The position numbers were made by a program, and so were the translations under genes. The notes beneath the pieces were generated by a model. It searched no databases. It was given only the letters and a program-made list of their open reading frames with translations, and was not told the origin of the DNA. A stretch of DNA of 64,000 nt. Source: Marinobacterium mangrovicola (lineage in GTDB: Bacteria; Pseudomonadota; Gammaproteobacteria; Pseudomonadales; Balneatricaceae). Shown piece by piece: positions 54,632-63,893 of the stretch (position 1 is its first letter; each line of letters begins with the position of its first letter). The stretch lies in assembly GCF_004339595.1 (NCBI RefSeq), contig NZ_SMFU01000011.1:248001-312000 (forward strand), read 5' to 3'.

Positions 54632-55087
54632 TTAGCTCTCCGACCTTGGGTGGGTATAAATCAGCGTGCAGATCGCCCTGGCAACCAGTGTGTCAGACTG
54701 GTTCGTGTAGCTGTTTTCGATCTCGACAAACTCCAGGGCGCCGCCTTTTTTGTCAAAAATATTTTTCACACGGGAGCCTACTGTAAGCGTATCGCCGGCA
54801 TACACAGGTTCAAAATACTCAAAGGCCTGGGCGCCATGAAGCACGCGGCCGATATCCAGGTTTAACAGTGTGATAACTGGCACCGGGTCCGGGCCCTCCA
54901 TATCGACTGCAGACAAAAAGGTCGGTGGAGCGGGGATCGATTTATGGCCGGCTTCCAGGGCGCTGGCTTCGTCGGTGTAAATCGGATCGGTTTCGCCAAT
55001 CGCCTTGGCAAAAAACTTCAGGCGTCCTTTTTCTATATCGACGCTAAAATTCGGGAATTCGTGCCCGATCAGGGAGCGATCTAACAT
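54632..55087 (-). CDS. MaoC-like hydratase, non-catalytic half
   Basis: A 151-residue hot-dog protein of the FAS1-like MaoC N-terminal type. Where the partner has GDHNPIH it reads GETDPIY, so both catalytic residues are replaced. PAPPTFLSAVDMEGPDP and FEYFEPVYAGDTLTVGSRV are typical. It lies three bases before the catalytic half. The layout copies split hydratases such as mycobacterial HadAB or ChsH1/ChsH2, where one chain gives substrate room and the other catalysis. Confidence 0.88.
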   Translation of the reverse strand: MLDRSLIGHEFPNFSVDIEKGRLKFFAKAIGETDPIYTDEASALEAGHKSIPAPPTFLSAVDMEGPDPVPVITLLNLDIGRVLHGAQAFEYFEPVYAGDTLTVGSRVKNIFDKKGGALEFVEIENSYTNQSDTLVARAICTLIYTHPRSES

Positions 55088-55149
55088 GGGACCTCTGCCA
55101 ATGGTTTATAGAGTTAAAAGGTAAACGCAACTCCTTGCCGGGTGCTGCA

Positions 55150-55794
55150 TCAGTAACTGGTTAATGTCAGTCCATGCACCAGCGAATACTTGATGAGCTC
55201 CGCGTTGTTGGTGAGCCCGAGTTTCTCCAGAATCCTGCCGCGGTAAGTGCTCACCGTTTTTACACTGAGAAACATCTTCTCGCCGATCTCGGTTAACGAG
55301 TCACCGTCGGCGATGCATTTCAGGATGCCGAGCTCGCGTTCTGAAAGGCGTTCATGGGGGTAGCCTTTGATCTGTTCCCGCTCTTCGCCGCTCGCGAGGC
55401 AGGGGTGCTCATAGGCTTCGCCTGCTGCAAGTTTAGCCAGGGCGCTGAACAGCTCAGGAGGTGAGGCGTCCTTGGACAGGTAGCCATCGGCTCCCGCCTT
55501 GTAAGCCGCAGGCCCGAACTGACTGGCTGGATACATCGACATCACCAGTATCTTTATGCTGGGTGAACACTGACGCAGCGCATCGATATGCTCCAGTGCG
55601 TTGGTGCCGCCCAGGTTTATATCGAGCACCACCAGCTCTATCTGCGGTGTGTCCTCCAGCTGCGCCAGGGTTTCCTCGATGCTCGCAGCTTCGGCGATCA
55701 CGTTAAAGCGGTCGTTGTCGGCCAGGAGTTTGGCAAAACCTGAGCGGAAAATGGTGTGGTCATCCACCAGAAGAACCTGAATCCGATCAGTCAT
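55150..55794 (-). CDS. LuxR/NarL family response regulator
   Basis: A 214-residue regulator. The receiver domain has the acidic pair DD at 11-12, phospho-acceptor D58 (VVLDINLGG) and lysine in YLSKDASPPE. The C-terminal helix-turn-helix is LSERELGILKCIADGDSLTE, then KTVSTYRGRILEKLGLTNNA. The ATG at 55794 has GGGAGA eight bases upstream. It overlaps the kinase gene by eight bases, so the two are cotranscribed. Confidence 0.93.
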   Translation of the reverse strand: MTDRIQVLLVDDHTIFRSGFAKLLADNDRFNVIAEAASIEETLAQLEDTPQIELVVLDINLGGTNALEHIDALRQCSPSIKILVMSMYPASQFGPAAYKAGADGYLSKDASPPELFSALAKLAAGEAYEHPCLASGEEREQIKGYPHERLSERELGILKCIADGDSLTEIGEKMFLSVKTVSTYRGRILEKLGLTNNAELIKYSLVHGLTLTSY

Positions 55795-56884
55795 TTTCAT
55801 CTTCTCCCTGGCTTGAGTTCATATCGATGACCGGCAGGGTCAGCGAGATACGGGTGCCGCCCAACGGAGCGTTCGCTGCATGTAGCTCACCGCCATATTC
55901 GGCTGCCCGCTCGCGCATAAACAGCAACCCAAAGGAGTTTTCTCGCTTGGGCGCTGAGTCAAAGCCGATGCCGTCATCGTCGATGACCACGCTGAGCATG
56001 CCCTCGATGTGGCGGATTTCGATCACCACCTGGCTGGCTTCGGCGTGACGTATCACATTGGTCAGCGATTCCTGCACGGTGCGGTAGATCACCAGCGACT
56101 GCTCCTGGGACAGCGTCGGCAGGCTATCTTCACAGTGCAGCCTGTAACGCAGCATGCTGCGGCTGCGCTGCTGTTTCAGCAGATTTTCGATGGCTGGCAG
56201 CAGACCGAGATAGTTCAGCGTTGCGGGGTACAGCTGCTCCGATTTATGGCGGGCGAAGTCGATACTTTCCTGGGCAAGACCGATGATATCTTCGGCGATC
56301 TCGATAATCTCTCCCGGATCACTCTGGCTGAGCAGACGGGTGGCGCCGAGCTTGATCGATGTTAGCAGCCCGCCGAGAACGTCATGGATATCACGCGCCG
56401 TTTCATGGCGTTGATGCTCGCGCACCCGGTTGGCGTAGCGGCTGATCAACTGCAACTGCTGATGCGAGTTTCTCAGCTCCCGCTGGTAGTTCAGCTGTAG
56501 CGTCATGTTGACCGCGACTCCTGCCACCGCAGGCCTGCCTTCATAGATAATGGCGCGGCCATGCACTTCCAGATCGACCAGATAGCCTTCCACATGCCTG
56601 GCCTGGGTGAAGAAGCGTGCGGTTGCTCCTGGCCCCTCGCGATAGCGTCTTTCGATATGATCGCGCACCGTCTGCAGGCTTTCCGGCGTCAGTATCGGCG
56701 CGATGGGCTTATTGATGATTTCAGCGGTGGTGCGACCGGTGATGGCGGCGAAGGCACTGTTGCAGTAGCGCATCACCTCATCCTGGATGAGATAGATTCC
56801 CACCAGCGACTGTTCGACCAGTACCTGATAGGAGCGCTCGTTAAAGAACGGAGCATCCCGCTTTTTGTTGAGTTCAGGGGGCAT
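55787..56884 (-). CDS. PAS-domain sensor histidine kinase (NarL partner type)
   Basis: A 365-residue cytoplasmic kinase with no membrane helix. A PAS domain (about 15-130) should sense a small ligand or redox state. The dimerisation helix has phospho-acceptor H167 in ARDIHDVLGG (HisKA_3 type), and the ATP domain shows VQESLTNVIRHAEAS and DDDGIGFD. The ATG at 56884 is preferred to a TTG three bases earlier. It diverges from the acyl-CoA dehydrogenase gene at 57160, suggesting control of that gene by this pair. Confidence 0.9.
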   Translation of the reverse strand: MPPELNKKRDAPFFNERSYQVLVEQSLVGIYLIQDEVMRYCNSAFAAITGRTTAEIINKPIAPILTPESLQTVRDHIERRYREGPGATARFFTQARHVEGYLVDLEVHGRAIIYEGRPAVAGVAVNMTLQLNYQRELRNSHQQLQLISRYANRVREHQRHETARDIHDVLGGLLTSIKLGATRLLSQSDPGEIIEIAEDIIGLAQESIDFARHKSEQLYPATLNYLGLLPAIENLLKQQRSRSMLRYRLHCEDSLPTLSQEQSLVIYRTVQESLTNVIRHAEASQVVIEIRHIEGMLSVVIDDDGIGFDSAPKRENSFGLLFMRERAAEYGGELHAANAPLGGTRISLTLPVIDMNSSQGEDEND

Positions 56885-56996
56885 CAAACGTCCCTTGTTG
56901 TTTTTGTTGTCAGGGCTTACTGGGGACTAACACCCTGATTATGTTGTATCCACTCAGGGCTTATCCAGCAAAGTTTATAGAATCAGAATTTTCCTA

Positions 56997-57012
56997 CATA
57001 CACTATCGTATG
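56997..57012. promoter_or_regulatory. Candidate operator CATAC-N6-GTATG (copy 3)
   Basis: CATACACTATCGTATG has the same half-sites and spacing as the site at 22519 and is likewise followed by TT. It lies in the gap between the sensor kinase and acyl-CoA dehydrogenase genes, 148 bases before the latter. Confidence 0.6.
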
Positions 57013-57159
57013 TTCAAAGCTAGCCTGTGACCCTACAAAGCAGCTTGATTAGACCCTGTTGCCGGGTTCGGTTCCGTTTCTGTCGGGTAGCCGTATCGGC
57101 AGAGAAAAAATCCAAGCTGCAGCCAAGAAATATAAAAACAAACGTAGGCAGGCTGACCG

Positions 57160-58950
57160 ATGAGCTATCAAGCACCTCTGGATGAGTTGCGTTTCCTGAT
57201 CAACGAGCTGGTGGACCTGGAAAAGGCCACAGGTAAGAACGATCTGGTCAGCGATGACCTGGTGTTCTCTATCTGGGAAGAGGCCGGCCGATTTGCAACA
57301 GGGGTTCTCGAACCTCTGAACCGTCCGGGAGACTGCGAAGGACTGAGATTCGAGGATGGCGAGGTCAAAACCCCCGCAGGGTTTGTCGGCGCTTATCGCC
57401 AGTTGACCGAGATGGGCTGGAACAGCGTAGGTCTGCCTGAAGAGCTCGGTGGGCAGGGGCTGCCCTGGCTGGTCAGCTCTCCGATCACCGAGATGTTCAG
57501 CTCCGCCAACAAGGCATTTAACATGTGCGCCGGACTGACCCAGGGCGCCATCGAAGCGATCAACCTGATCGGCTCAGCCTATATCAAAGAACTTTATCTT
57601 GAGCCCATGGTGGCCGGCCGATGGACCGGGACCATGAACCTCACTGAGCCCCAGGCCGGTTCCGACGTCGGCGCCATCCGCACCCGGGCGATTCCTCAGC
57701 CCGATGGCACCTACCGTATCTCCGGGCAGAAAATATTTATCTCTTTCGGTGAGCATGATCTCGCCGAAAACATCATCCATCTGGTCCTTGCTCGCCTGCC
57801 CGACGCTCCTGAAGGTGTGCGTGGCATCTCCCTGTTTCTGGTGCCCAAGTTCCTGGTCAACGATGATGGCTGCCTGGGTAACAGAAACGACCTGCAGTGC
57901 GTCTCTATCGAACACAAGCTAGGTATTCACGCCAGTCCCACCTGTACCTTGGTATTTGGCGATCAGGGCGGCGCCACGGGCTATCTGCTAGGTGAGCCCA
58001 ACCGCGGCCTGGCGGCGATGTTCGTGATGATGAATGCGGCGCGCCTCACCGTGGGTATGGAAGGGGTTGCGTCGGCGGAAGCGGCGCTGCAGAAAGCCCG
58101 GGCCTACGCCTTTGAACGGGTACAGGGCAGCAAGGCGGAAGATCCGTCCACTGCTGTGGCTATTGCCGAGCATGAAGATGTGCGCCGCATGCTGATGCTT
58201 ATGACCTCCCGCACCCGCGCCATGCGCGCCATGGCGATGGTGATCGCCGAAGCCCAGGATTTGTGCGAGAGCAGTGACGATACCGCCGAGTCTGCCCGGC
58301 AGCACACCTTCGTCAGTCTGATGACACCGATCTTTAAAGCTTGGGCGACGGAGTCCGCCGTTGAGGTTGCCTCGCTGGCGATCCAGATTCATGGCGGCAT
58401 GGGCTTTGTCGAAGAGACCGGCGTTGCCCAGATCTGGCGGGACTCGCGTATCTGCCCAATCTACGAAGGCACCACAGGGATTCAGGCAAACGACTTGGTG
58501 AGCCGCAAACTGCTGCGGGATAAGGGCGAGGGACTATCGCTGCTGGTGGCAAAAATACGCACCACGCTGCAGGAATCCCAGGCTTTCGCCACGGAACTGC
58601 GCAAACCGATCAGTGCGCTGGAAGAGGCGCTGAACAGTCTCGAAGGCTGCGCCGAGCGGATCATCGCGCTCGGCGACTCGGGTATCGAGAACATCCGCTT
58701 TATCTCCGTTCCTTTCCTCATGCTGGCGGGTAATACCGTCGGCGGCTGGCTAATGCTGCAGTGCGCTGTGCGTGCGTTGCAGGCACGGGGCTCTGAACGC
58801 TACGCAGAGCAGACCCTCGAATCCTGGCGCCAGAGCGCAGAGTTTTACAGCCGTTACACCCTGGCCGAAGTCCACGGACTGGAGAGGCAGGTGCTCAACT
58901 ATCTAGAAGACGCCGCCGCCGCGCCCGCCGCGGACATTTTTCGCTACTGA
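57160..58950 (+). CDS. Acyl-CoA dehydrogenase, large FadE5/AidB-like type with C-terminal domain
   Basis: A 596-residue FAD enzyme with the extra C-terminal ACDH_C domain (about 470-590). TEPQAGSDVGAIRTRA is the FAD/substrate loop, and the catalytic glutamate is kept in CPIYEGTTGIQ (about 444). The N-terminal extension matches the long group. It should desaturate an acyl- or aryl-alkanoyl-CoA. AGGCAGG precedes the ATG. It and the ligase after it are separated by a 124-base gap that contains a candidate operator. Confidence 0.92.
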   Translation: MSYQAPLDELRFLINELVDLEKATGKNDLVSDDLVFSIWEEAGRFATGVLEPLNRPGDCEGLRFEDGEVKTPAGFVGAYRQLTEMGWNSVGLPEELGGQGLPWLVSSPITEMFSSANKAFNMCAGLTQGAIEAINLIGSAYIKELYLEPMVAGRWTGTMNLTEPQAGSDVGAIRTRAIPQPDGTYRISGQKIFISFGEHDLAENIIHLVLARLPDAPEGVRGISLFLVPKFLVNDDGCLGNRNDLQCVSIEHKLGIHASPTCTLVFGDQGGATGYLLGEPNRGLAAMFVMMNAARLTVGMEGVASAEAALQKARAYAFERVQGSKAEDPSTAVAIAEHEDVRRMLMLMTSRTRAMRAMAMVIAEAQDLCESSDDTAESARQHTFVSLMTPIFKAWATESAVEVASLAIQIHGGMGFVEETGVAQIWRDSRICPIYEGTTGIQANDLVSRKLLRDKGEGLSLLVAKIRTTLQESQAFATELRKPISALEEALNSLEGCAERIIALGDSGIENIRFISVPFLMLAGNTVGGWLMLQCAVRALQARGSERYAEQTLESWRQSAEFYSRYTLAEVHGLERQVLNYLEDAAAAPAADIFRY

Positions 58951-59012
58951 TCAGATATCTGCCCGTCTCTGGTGCTCATTAAGCCTGGCCAGGAACGGAT
59001 AATAATAAATTG

Positions 59013-59028
59013 GATACATAACTGTATG
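59013..59028. promoter_or_regulatory. Candidate operator GATAC-N6-GTATG (copy 4, one mismatch)
   Basis: GATACATAACTGTATG keeps ATAC-N6-GTAT and differs from the exact sites in one outer base. It lies 46 bases before the CoA-ligase start. Confidence 0.45.
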
Positions 59029-59074
59029 GTTTTGACCTGCAGTTGGCTCAAAACAATAAAAAGGGATGTGAAGT

Positions 59075-60769
59075 ATGTACAAGAAAAACTTCAAATCGTG
59101 GCCTCCGGGCATGCCCCATGAGGTTGCACTTCCGACCGAGACCGTTTTTTCCAATCTGGAAAAAGCGTACAGAAAACATCCTGAAAAAATTGCGATGGTT
59201 TTCTATGAAACCGAGATCAGCTACCGGGAGCTGTATGAGTCCAGCTGCCGGATGGCGGGATGGCTGACGCAGCATTCGGGCGTTGGGAAAGGGGATCGGG
59301 TCGGGATCTTTTCGCAGAACAGCCCCCAGTATGTGATCGCCTTTTACGCCATCCTGTGCGCAGGCGGTGTTGCGGTACCGATGAACCCCATGTCGGTGGA
59401 GGAGGAGCTCGCTTTCCTGCTGGAGGATAGTGGTGCCAAGGCGCTGTTCGCGGCCACCGAACTGAATGAATCGTTCGAGAAGATTGTTGCGGGGCTCGGT
59501 GTCAGTGTTATCGGCATTGAGTACAGCGATTACCTGCGTGCCGAGACCGATCTGCCGGTTCCTGAATTTGTCAGCCAGCCGCCCTTTGCTGATTCTCTGC
59601 AGAGCCTGAAATCCTTTACCCGCTGGCGTGATGCGTTGGCGCAGGGCGAGCCGATGGAGCCGGTACAGACATCGCTGGATGACTTGGTGATGCTGCCCTA
59701 CACCTCGGGCTCCACCGGTAATCCGAAAGGCTGCATGCACGATAGCGTATCCGCGCAGCATGCCATGCGGGCCATCTACGACTGGTTTGGTATCCGCGCC
59801 GATGACAGCATCCTTGTTGTTGCGCCGATGTTCCATGTGGTGGGCCTGCAGGCGGGCATGAATTCCACCATCGCCCAGGGTGCCACCATGGTGATTCTGC
59901 CGCGTTGGGATCGCACCGTAGCGGCCCATGCCATTCACAATTATCGAGTCACTGTTTGGCCCACTGTTCCGGCCATGGTGATCGACCTGATCAATGCGCC
60001 CGATTTCGATAAAGAAGAGATCGCTTCGCTGCGGGTTTTGCTCGGCGGCGGCGCCTCCATGCCGGAAGCGGTAGCCGAACATCTGCATCAGCTCTGCGGC
60101 CTGACCTATCACGAGGGTTGGGGGATGACCGAAACCGGTTGCCCGGGTACCACCAATCCGCTGCATGCACCGAAAAGTCAGTGCGGTGGCTTGCCCTGCC
60201 TGAATTCCGATGTGCGTATCGTCGATTTCACCACCCTGGAGGATATGCCGGTCGGAGAGGTAGGCGAAGTGCTGTTCGCCGGCCCGCAGTTGTGCCGTGG
60301 CTATTGGCAGAACGATGCGGCCAACGCCAAGGAGTTTGTCGAGCTTGATGGCGTTCGTTACCTGCGCACCGGAGATCTTGGGCGGATGGATGAGGATGGT
60401 TATCTGTTCCTGGTCGATCGTATCAAGCGAATGATCAATGCCTCCGGCTACAAGGTCTGGCCGAGCCAGGTTGAAACCGTGTTGCACCGTCATCCGGCCG
60501 TGCAGGAAGCCTGCGTTATTGCGGCTCAGGATGAAAAACGTGGCGAAACGGTCAAGGCCCTGATTGTCCTGAAACGCGAGTATGACCTCACTACGCCGGA
60601 ATCGATTATCGAATGGAGCCGCGAGCACATGGCCGCGTACAAAATCCCGCGCATCGTCGAGTTTATCGATGCCCTGCCCAAGTCGGGCAGCGGGAAAATA
60701 CTCTGGCGACGAATTCAGGAGATGGAGGATGAAAACAAAAAGAAACTTGCAGATTTAGAGGTGAGCTAG
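59075..60769 (+). CDS. AMP-forming acyl-CoA ligase (fatty/aryl acid type)
   Basis: A 564-residue ligase. The P-loop is PYTSGSTGNPKG, the adenylate motif GWGMTETGCPG, and the hinge LVDRIKRMINASGYKVWPS. The catalytic lysine lies in KSGSGKILWRR near the C-terminus. It belongs to the medium-chain/aryl branch and differs from the ligases at 29337 and 45776. With the preceding acyl-CoA dehydrogenase it would activate and desaturate one acid. AAGGGATGTG precedes the ATG. Confidence 0.92.
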   Translation: MYKKNFKSWPPGMPHEVALPTETVFSNLEKAYRKHPEKIAMVFYETEISYRELYESSCRMAGWLTQHSGVGKGDRVGIFSQNSPQYVIAFYAILCAGGVAVPMNPMSVEEELAFLLEDSGAKALFAATELNESFEKIVAGLGVSVIGIEYSDYLRAETDLPVPEFVSQPPFADSLQSLKSFTRWRDALAQGEPMEPVQTSLDDLVMLPYTSGSTGNPKGCMHDSVSAQHAMRAIYDWFGIRADDSILVVAPMFHVVGLQAGMNSTIAQGATMVILPRWDRTVAAHAIHNYRVTVWPTVPAMVIDLINAPDFDKEEIASLRVLLGGGASMPEAVAEHLHQLCGLTYHEGWGMTETGCPGTTNPLHAPKSQCGGLPCLNSDVRIVDFTTLEDMPVGEVGEVLFAGPQLCRGYWQNDAANAKEFVELDGVRYLRTGDLGRMDEDGYLFLVDRIKRMINASGYKVWPSQVETVLHRHPAVQEACVIAAQDEKRGETVKALIVLKREYDLTTPESIIEWSREHMAAYKIPRIVEFIDALPKSGSGKILWRRIQEMEDENKKKLADLEVS

Positions 60770-60798
60770 GCCCGTGCTCCTTTGCCTGAGAGCACTTA

Positions 60799-60824
60799 CC
60801 CCGGGGTTAGCCCCGGGGATTTTT
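60799..60824 (+). terminator. Terminator after the CoA ligase
   Basis: CCCCGGGG (60799-60806), loop TTAG, CCCCGGGG (60811-60818), then ATTTTT. The eight-base-pair G:C stem is very stable. Confidence 0.9.
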
Positions 60825-60977
60825 GAATACTAAGGATTAAGGAAGAGTTAAATAAGAAGTTGAATTTAATTCCCTGTCTATAACTCATAAATGATTGCGG
60901 TATTTGTCTATAAATAACGCCATTGTTTGATTATTTTTTGAATACCTTAAAATTAAAATAAATAAGGATTTAGGTAG

Positions 60978-62051
60978 ATGAAAATAAAAAAGATCGCGGC
61001 TGCTATCATGGTGGCTGGATTATCATCGCAGGTGTCTGCGCTGGAATTGGGTGAATTTAACGGAACAACTTTCAGTGTAGGTGGTTACGTTAAAGCGGAA
61101 GGCGTGTTCAGTATGCCGGACGACGATGATAACTTTTTTGAAGGTGGCGCCCGCCAGTCCCGTATCAATTTCTCCGCGGCAAAAAATGTCGATGGACATC
61201 AGGTGCGTGGATTCATCGAAAGTGACTTCTGGGACAACAATACGACCAATAATGACAGTACCTATGCGATGCGACTGCGTCATGCCTACATCAGCGTCGA
61301 CAACCTGACAGTCGGTCAGACATGGAATGGACAGTTCTTCGCCACCGCTCCGTTCGATACAGAGATGATTAACCTCTGGGGCGTGGGCACAGGTACTCTG
61401 GCCGGCAATGGCGCTGTTATCCGTCCCGATCTGGTGCTGCATTACAGCCTGGGCGGATTCCGTTTTACCTTCCAGGACCCGGTCTATGAGGATGCCGATT
61501 ATCCCGATATGGTCGTTGCCTACACCAAGCGCACCCAGGGCGGACATGCCTTCAACCTTGCGATTACAGGGCGTGAGGTGGAAACCGTAGGGGATGAATC
61601 TGACTTTGGTGCAGCCATCTCTCTGGCCAGTAAGTTTCGCTTCGGCAATACCAGTTTCTCGCTCAGTGGCTTTACTGGTGAAGGCGCAGGTATCTATGCG
61701 GGCTGGGGCTACAACGGAGCGATGGGGCCGGCAACCAGTGACTATAACCCGGTCAAAGACGAGCTGATCAGAACTACCGGTTTTGCGGTGGGGGCTAGTC
61801 ATAAATTCAATGACCAATGGCGCGCCAATATCCGGTATGGCCAGACCAAAGCGGATGAAGTTGCCGCTGGCATGGATGAGGATACCCTCAAGCTTGCGCT
61901 GGTTAACCTGATCTATACCCACTCTACAGGCGTCGATTTTGGTATCGAGTTCCGCGACCAGAACGTAGCCAACCGTCCGCCTTCCGCTGCAAACACTTCT
62001 CAGAGACCGGCAGGTTCCCAGGTGGAAGTGATGGCCATGTATAAATTCTAA
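60978..62051 (+). CDS. Outer-membrane porin, DcaP-like
   Basis: A 357-residue protein with a signal peptide (cleavage after VSA at about 20-22) and a beta-barrel pattern of alternating hydrophobic strands ending in MAMYKF, the C-terminal aromatic residue used for barrel assembly. FSVGGYVKAEGVF and SRINFSAAKNVDGHQVRGFI match DcaP-type porins, which pass organic acids. Its place before a TRAP importer suggests a shared outer-to-inner membrane route. The AT-rich leader (60826-60977) has no clear promoter pair. Confidence 0.85.
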   Translation: MKIKKIAAAIMVAGLSSQVSALELGEFNGTTFSVGGYVKAEGVFSMPDDDDNFFEGGARQSRINFSAAKNVDGHQVRGFIESDFWDNNTTNNDSTYAMRLRHAYISVDNLTVGQTWNGQFFATAPFDTEMINLWGVGTGTLAGNGAVIRPDLVLHYSLGGFRFTFQDPVYEDADYPDMVVAYTKRTQGGHAFNLAITGREVETVGDESDFGAAISLASKFRFGNTSFSLSGFTGEGAGIYAGWGYNGAMGPATSDYNPVKDELIRTTGFAVGASHKFNDQWRANIRYGQTKADEVAAGMDEDTLKLALVNLIYTHSTGVDFGIEFRDQNVANRPPSAANTSQRPAGSQVEVMAMYKF

Positions 62052-62068
62052 TTACATCGCTTGAATAT

Positions 62069-62105
62069 AGGGCAATCCGTTCTTCCCCCTTCATCGGGTT
62101 GCTCT
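62069..62105 (+). terminator. Stem-loop after the porin gene
   Basis: AGGGCAATCCG (62069-62079) pairs with CGGGTTGCTCT (62095-62105) allowing G-T pairs. The following CTATATAT is a poor T-run; a weak terminator at best. Confidence 0.4.
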
Positions 62106-62190
62106 ATATATCGAGAATAGATTGTAACTGGATTTACCCTGAGGCCTGAGTATTGGCTGAAAAGACTTCTAATAATAAAAAGGTGAAATC

Positions 62191-63309
62191 ATGAAGAACT
62201 CTATCCACGCCTTAACCGGTGCCGTTGCCATATCCCTGGCTTTTACAGCTTTTGATGCTGAAGCTAAAACCATTCGTGCTGTAAGTGGTTTTGGTCCATC
62301 CCATGTAATGGCCACCACGGCTTTTCCTAAAATGGATGAAAAGCTTCGTGAATTTACCGATGGTGAGTGGAAAGTACGCGACACCCCGTCGGGTCTTATC
62401 AGTGTTGGAGAAATGAATAAAGGGCTTAAGGATAGCGTTGTTGAAATGGGTACTATGGTGCTGCCTTATTTCGCTGCGGATTATCCCGAAAGCATGCTGC
62501 CAGGCGAGCTTTCGATTATAGGCACGGATAACTGGGCGCTGGCATCGGCGGCGTCTGAATATGTATCAACCTGCAAAGAGTGTGTGGCCGAGTTTGCCAA
62601 AAATGGTCAGGTTTACACCGGCTCCGATGCGACCACAACCTACGAGCTGCTGACCACCAAGCCGGTGCGCAGCGCTGAGGACCTGCAGGGTATGCGGATT
62701 CGTACTCCGGGTTCGGTGTTCACCCGTTTCATCTCGGATATGGGCGGTGAAGCGATACAGATGCCGACCAGCGATATGTTCGAGGCGATGAATTCCGGCG
62801 TGATCGACGGTACCTACAGCGCCACCTCGGATCTTAAAAATGTCGGTCTCTACGACGTGGTGAAGTACGTCACCAATATCAACCAGGGTGTATTCAACTC
62901 GGCGGCGATGCCCAATGTCTCCCATCGCCTCTGGAACGACATGAACGAAGAGGAGCGCCATGCGCTGGTGCGTGCGGCTCAGTACGCGCAGACCTATGGC
63001 GGCCAGGGCTGGCGCGATGCGCGGGACGAGGCGACCGAAGAAGCGCTGAAGCGCGATATCGAGTTTATCGAGCCCAGCGAAGAGTTCGAGACCCGGATGG
63101 AAGCCTTCCGCAGCAATCACTTGCAGCAAGTCACCAAAACCCTGACAGACCGCGGCGTAACCAACGCTCAGGAGAAGGTGGACCGCTACCTGGCGCTGGT
63201 TGAAAAGTGGAGTGAGCTGGTGAAAACGGTGAACAGCGCCGACGAGCTGGCAGAGCTTCGCTACAAGGAGATCTGGGCGGACCGCAAGCTTACGGACTAC
63301 GGCAACTGA
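62191..63309 (+). CDS. dctP: TRAP transporter substrate-binding protein (second system)
   Basis: A 372-residue periplasmic protein with a signal peptide (cleavage near AEA at about 23-25). SAEDLQGMRIRTPGSVFTRF holds the carboxylate-binding arginine region, and NSGVIDGTYSATSDLKNVGL the family's G-x-x-D-G segment. It is only distantly like the dctP at 34537. CKEC (about 127-130) is an unusual cysteine pair. AAGGTG precedes the ATG. Confidence 0.91.
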   Translation: MKNSIHALTGAVAISLAFTAFDAEAKTIRAVSGFGPSHVMATTAFPKMDEKLREFTDGEWKVRDTPSGLISVGEMNKGLKDSVVEMGTMVLPYFAADYPESMLPGELSIIGTDNWALASAASEYVSTCKECVAEFAKNGQVYTGSDATTTYELLTTKPVRSAEDLQGMRIRTPGSVFTRFISDMGGEAIQMPTSDMFEAMNSGVIDGTYSATSDLKNVGLYDVVKYVTNINQGVFNSAAMPNVSHRLWNDMNEEERHALVRAAQYAQTYGGQGWRDARDEATEEALKRDIEFIEPSEEFETRMEAFRSNHLQQVTKTLTDRGVTNAQEKVDRYLALVEKWSELVKTVNSADELAELRYKEIWADRKLTDYGN

Positions 63310-63326
63310 TCCAAGAGACGTAAACG

Positions 63327-63890
63327 ATGATGAAGTCTATTGAGCGCTGGGTGAGTAAAATCACGCTGGTGTTGGGTACGGTGGTTCTGATGCTGATGGT
63401 GGCGCAGATCGTTATCGATGTGGTGATGCGTGCCGTTGCCGGATCGGGTTTTCCCGCTACTTCGGAACTGGTGAGCAAGTACTACATGGTTGCCGTCAGC
63501 TTTATGCCTATCGCCTATGCAGAAGTGCATCGCAGGCATGTTGAAGCGACGGTGTTTACCGATCTGTTATCGGCCAGAAAGAAGCAGGCGGTTACGCTGC
63601 TGGGCTTCATCATCTCCGTTTGCGTCTACGGCATTCTCACCTGGGGCAGCCTGGGTGAGGCGCTGGAACAGACCGAAAAACGCGCTTACGTGGAGTCCGG
63701 TGTCGATATTTTCTACACCTGGCCCAGTTACTGGATTTTGCCGGTCTTTCTTGGACTTATGTGGTTTGTCTGTGTAATTCGCGTTGTCACGCTGGCCTCT
63801 CATGTATTCAGGGGCAAGCTTCAAGACCTTGACGAGGGCAGGGGCGCGATCGACGTCAGCAGCAACCAAGCCAAGCAAGAGGGAGCCTGA
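63327..63890 (+). CDS. dctQ: TRAP transporter small permease (second system)
   Basis: A 187-residue membrane protein with four helices (about 12-35, 50-68, 89-108, 130-150) and a hydrophilic C-terminal tail of about 30 residues. RAVAGSGFPATSELVSKYYM and EVHRRHVEATVFTDLL are DctQ blocks. It lies 17 bases after dctP and three bases before dctM. Confidence 0.9.
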   Translation: MMKSIERWVSKITLVLGTVVLMLMVAQIVIDVVMRAVAGSGFPATSELVSKYYMVAVSFMPIAYAEVHRRHVEATVFTDLLSARKKQAVTLLGFIISVCVYGILTWGSLGEALEQTEKRAYVESGVDIFYTWPSYWILPVFLGLMWFVCVIRVVTLASHVFRGKLQDLDEGRGAIDVSSNQAKQEGA

Positions 63891-63893
63891 GCC

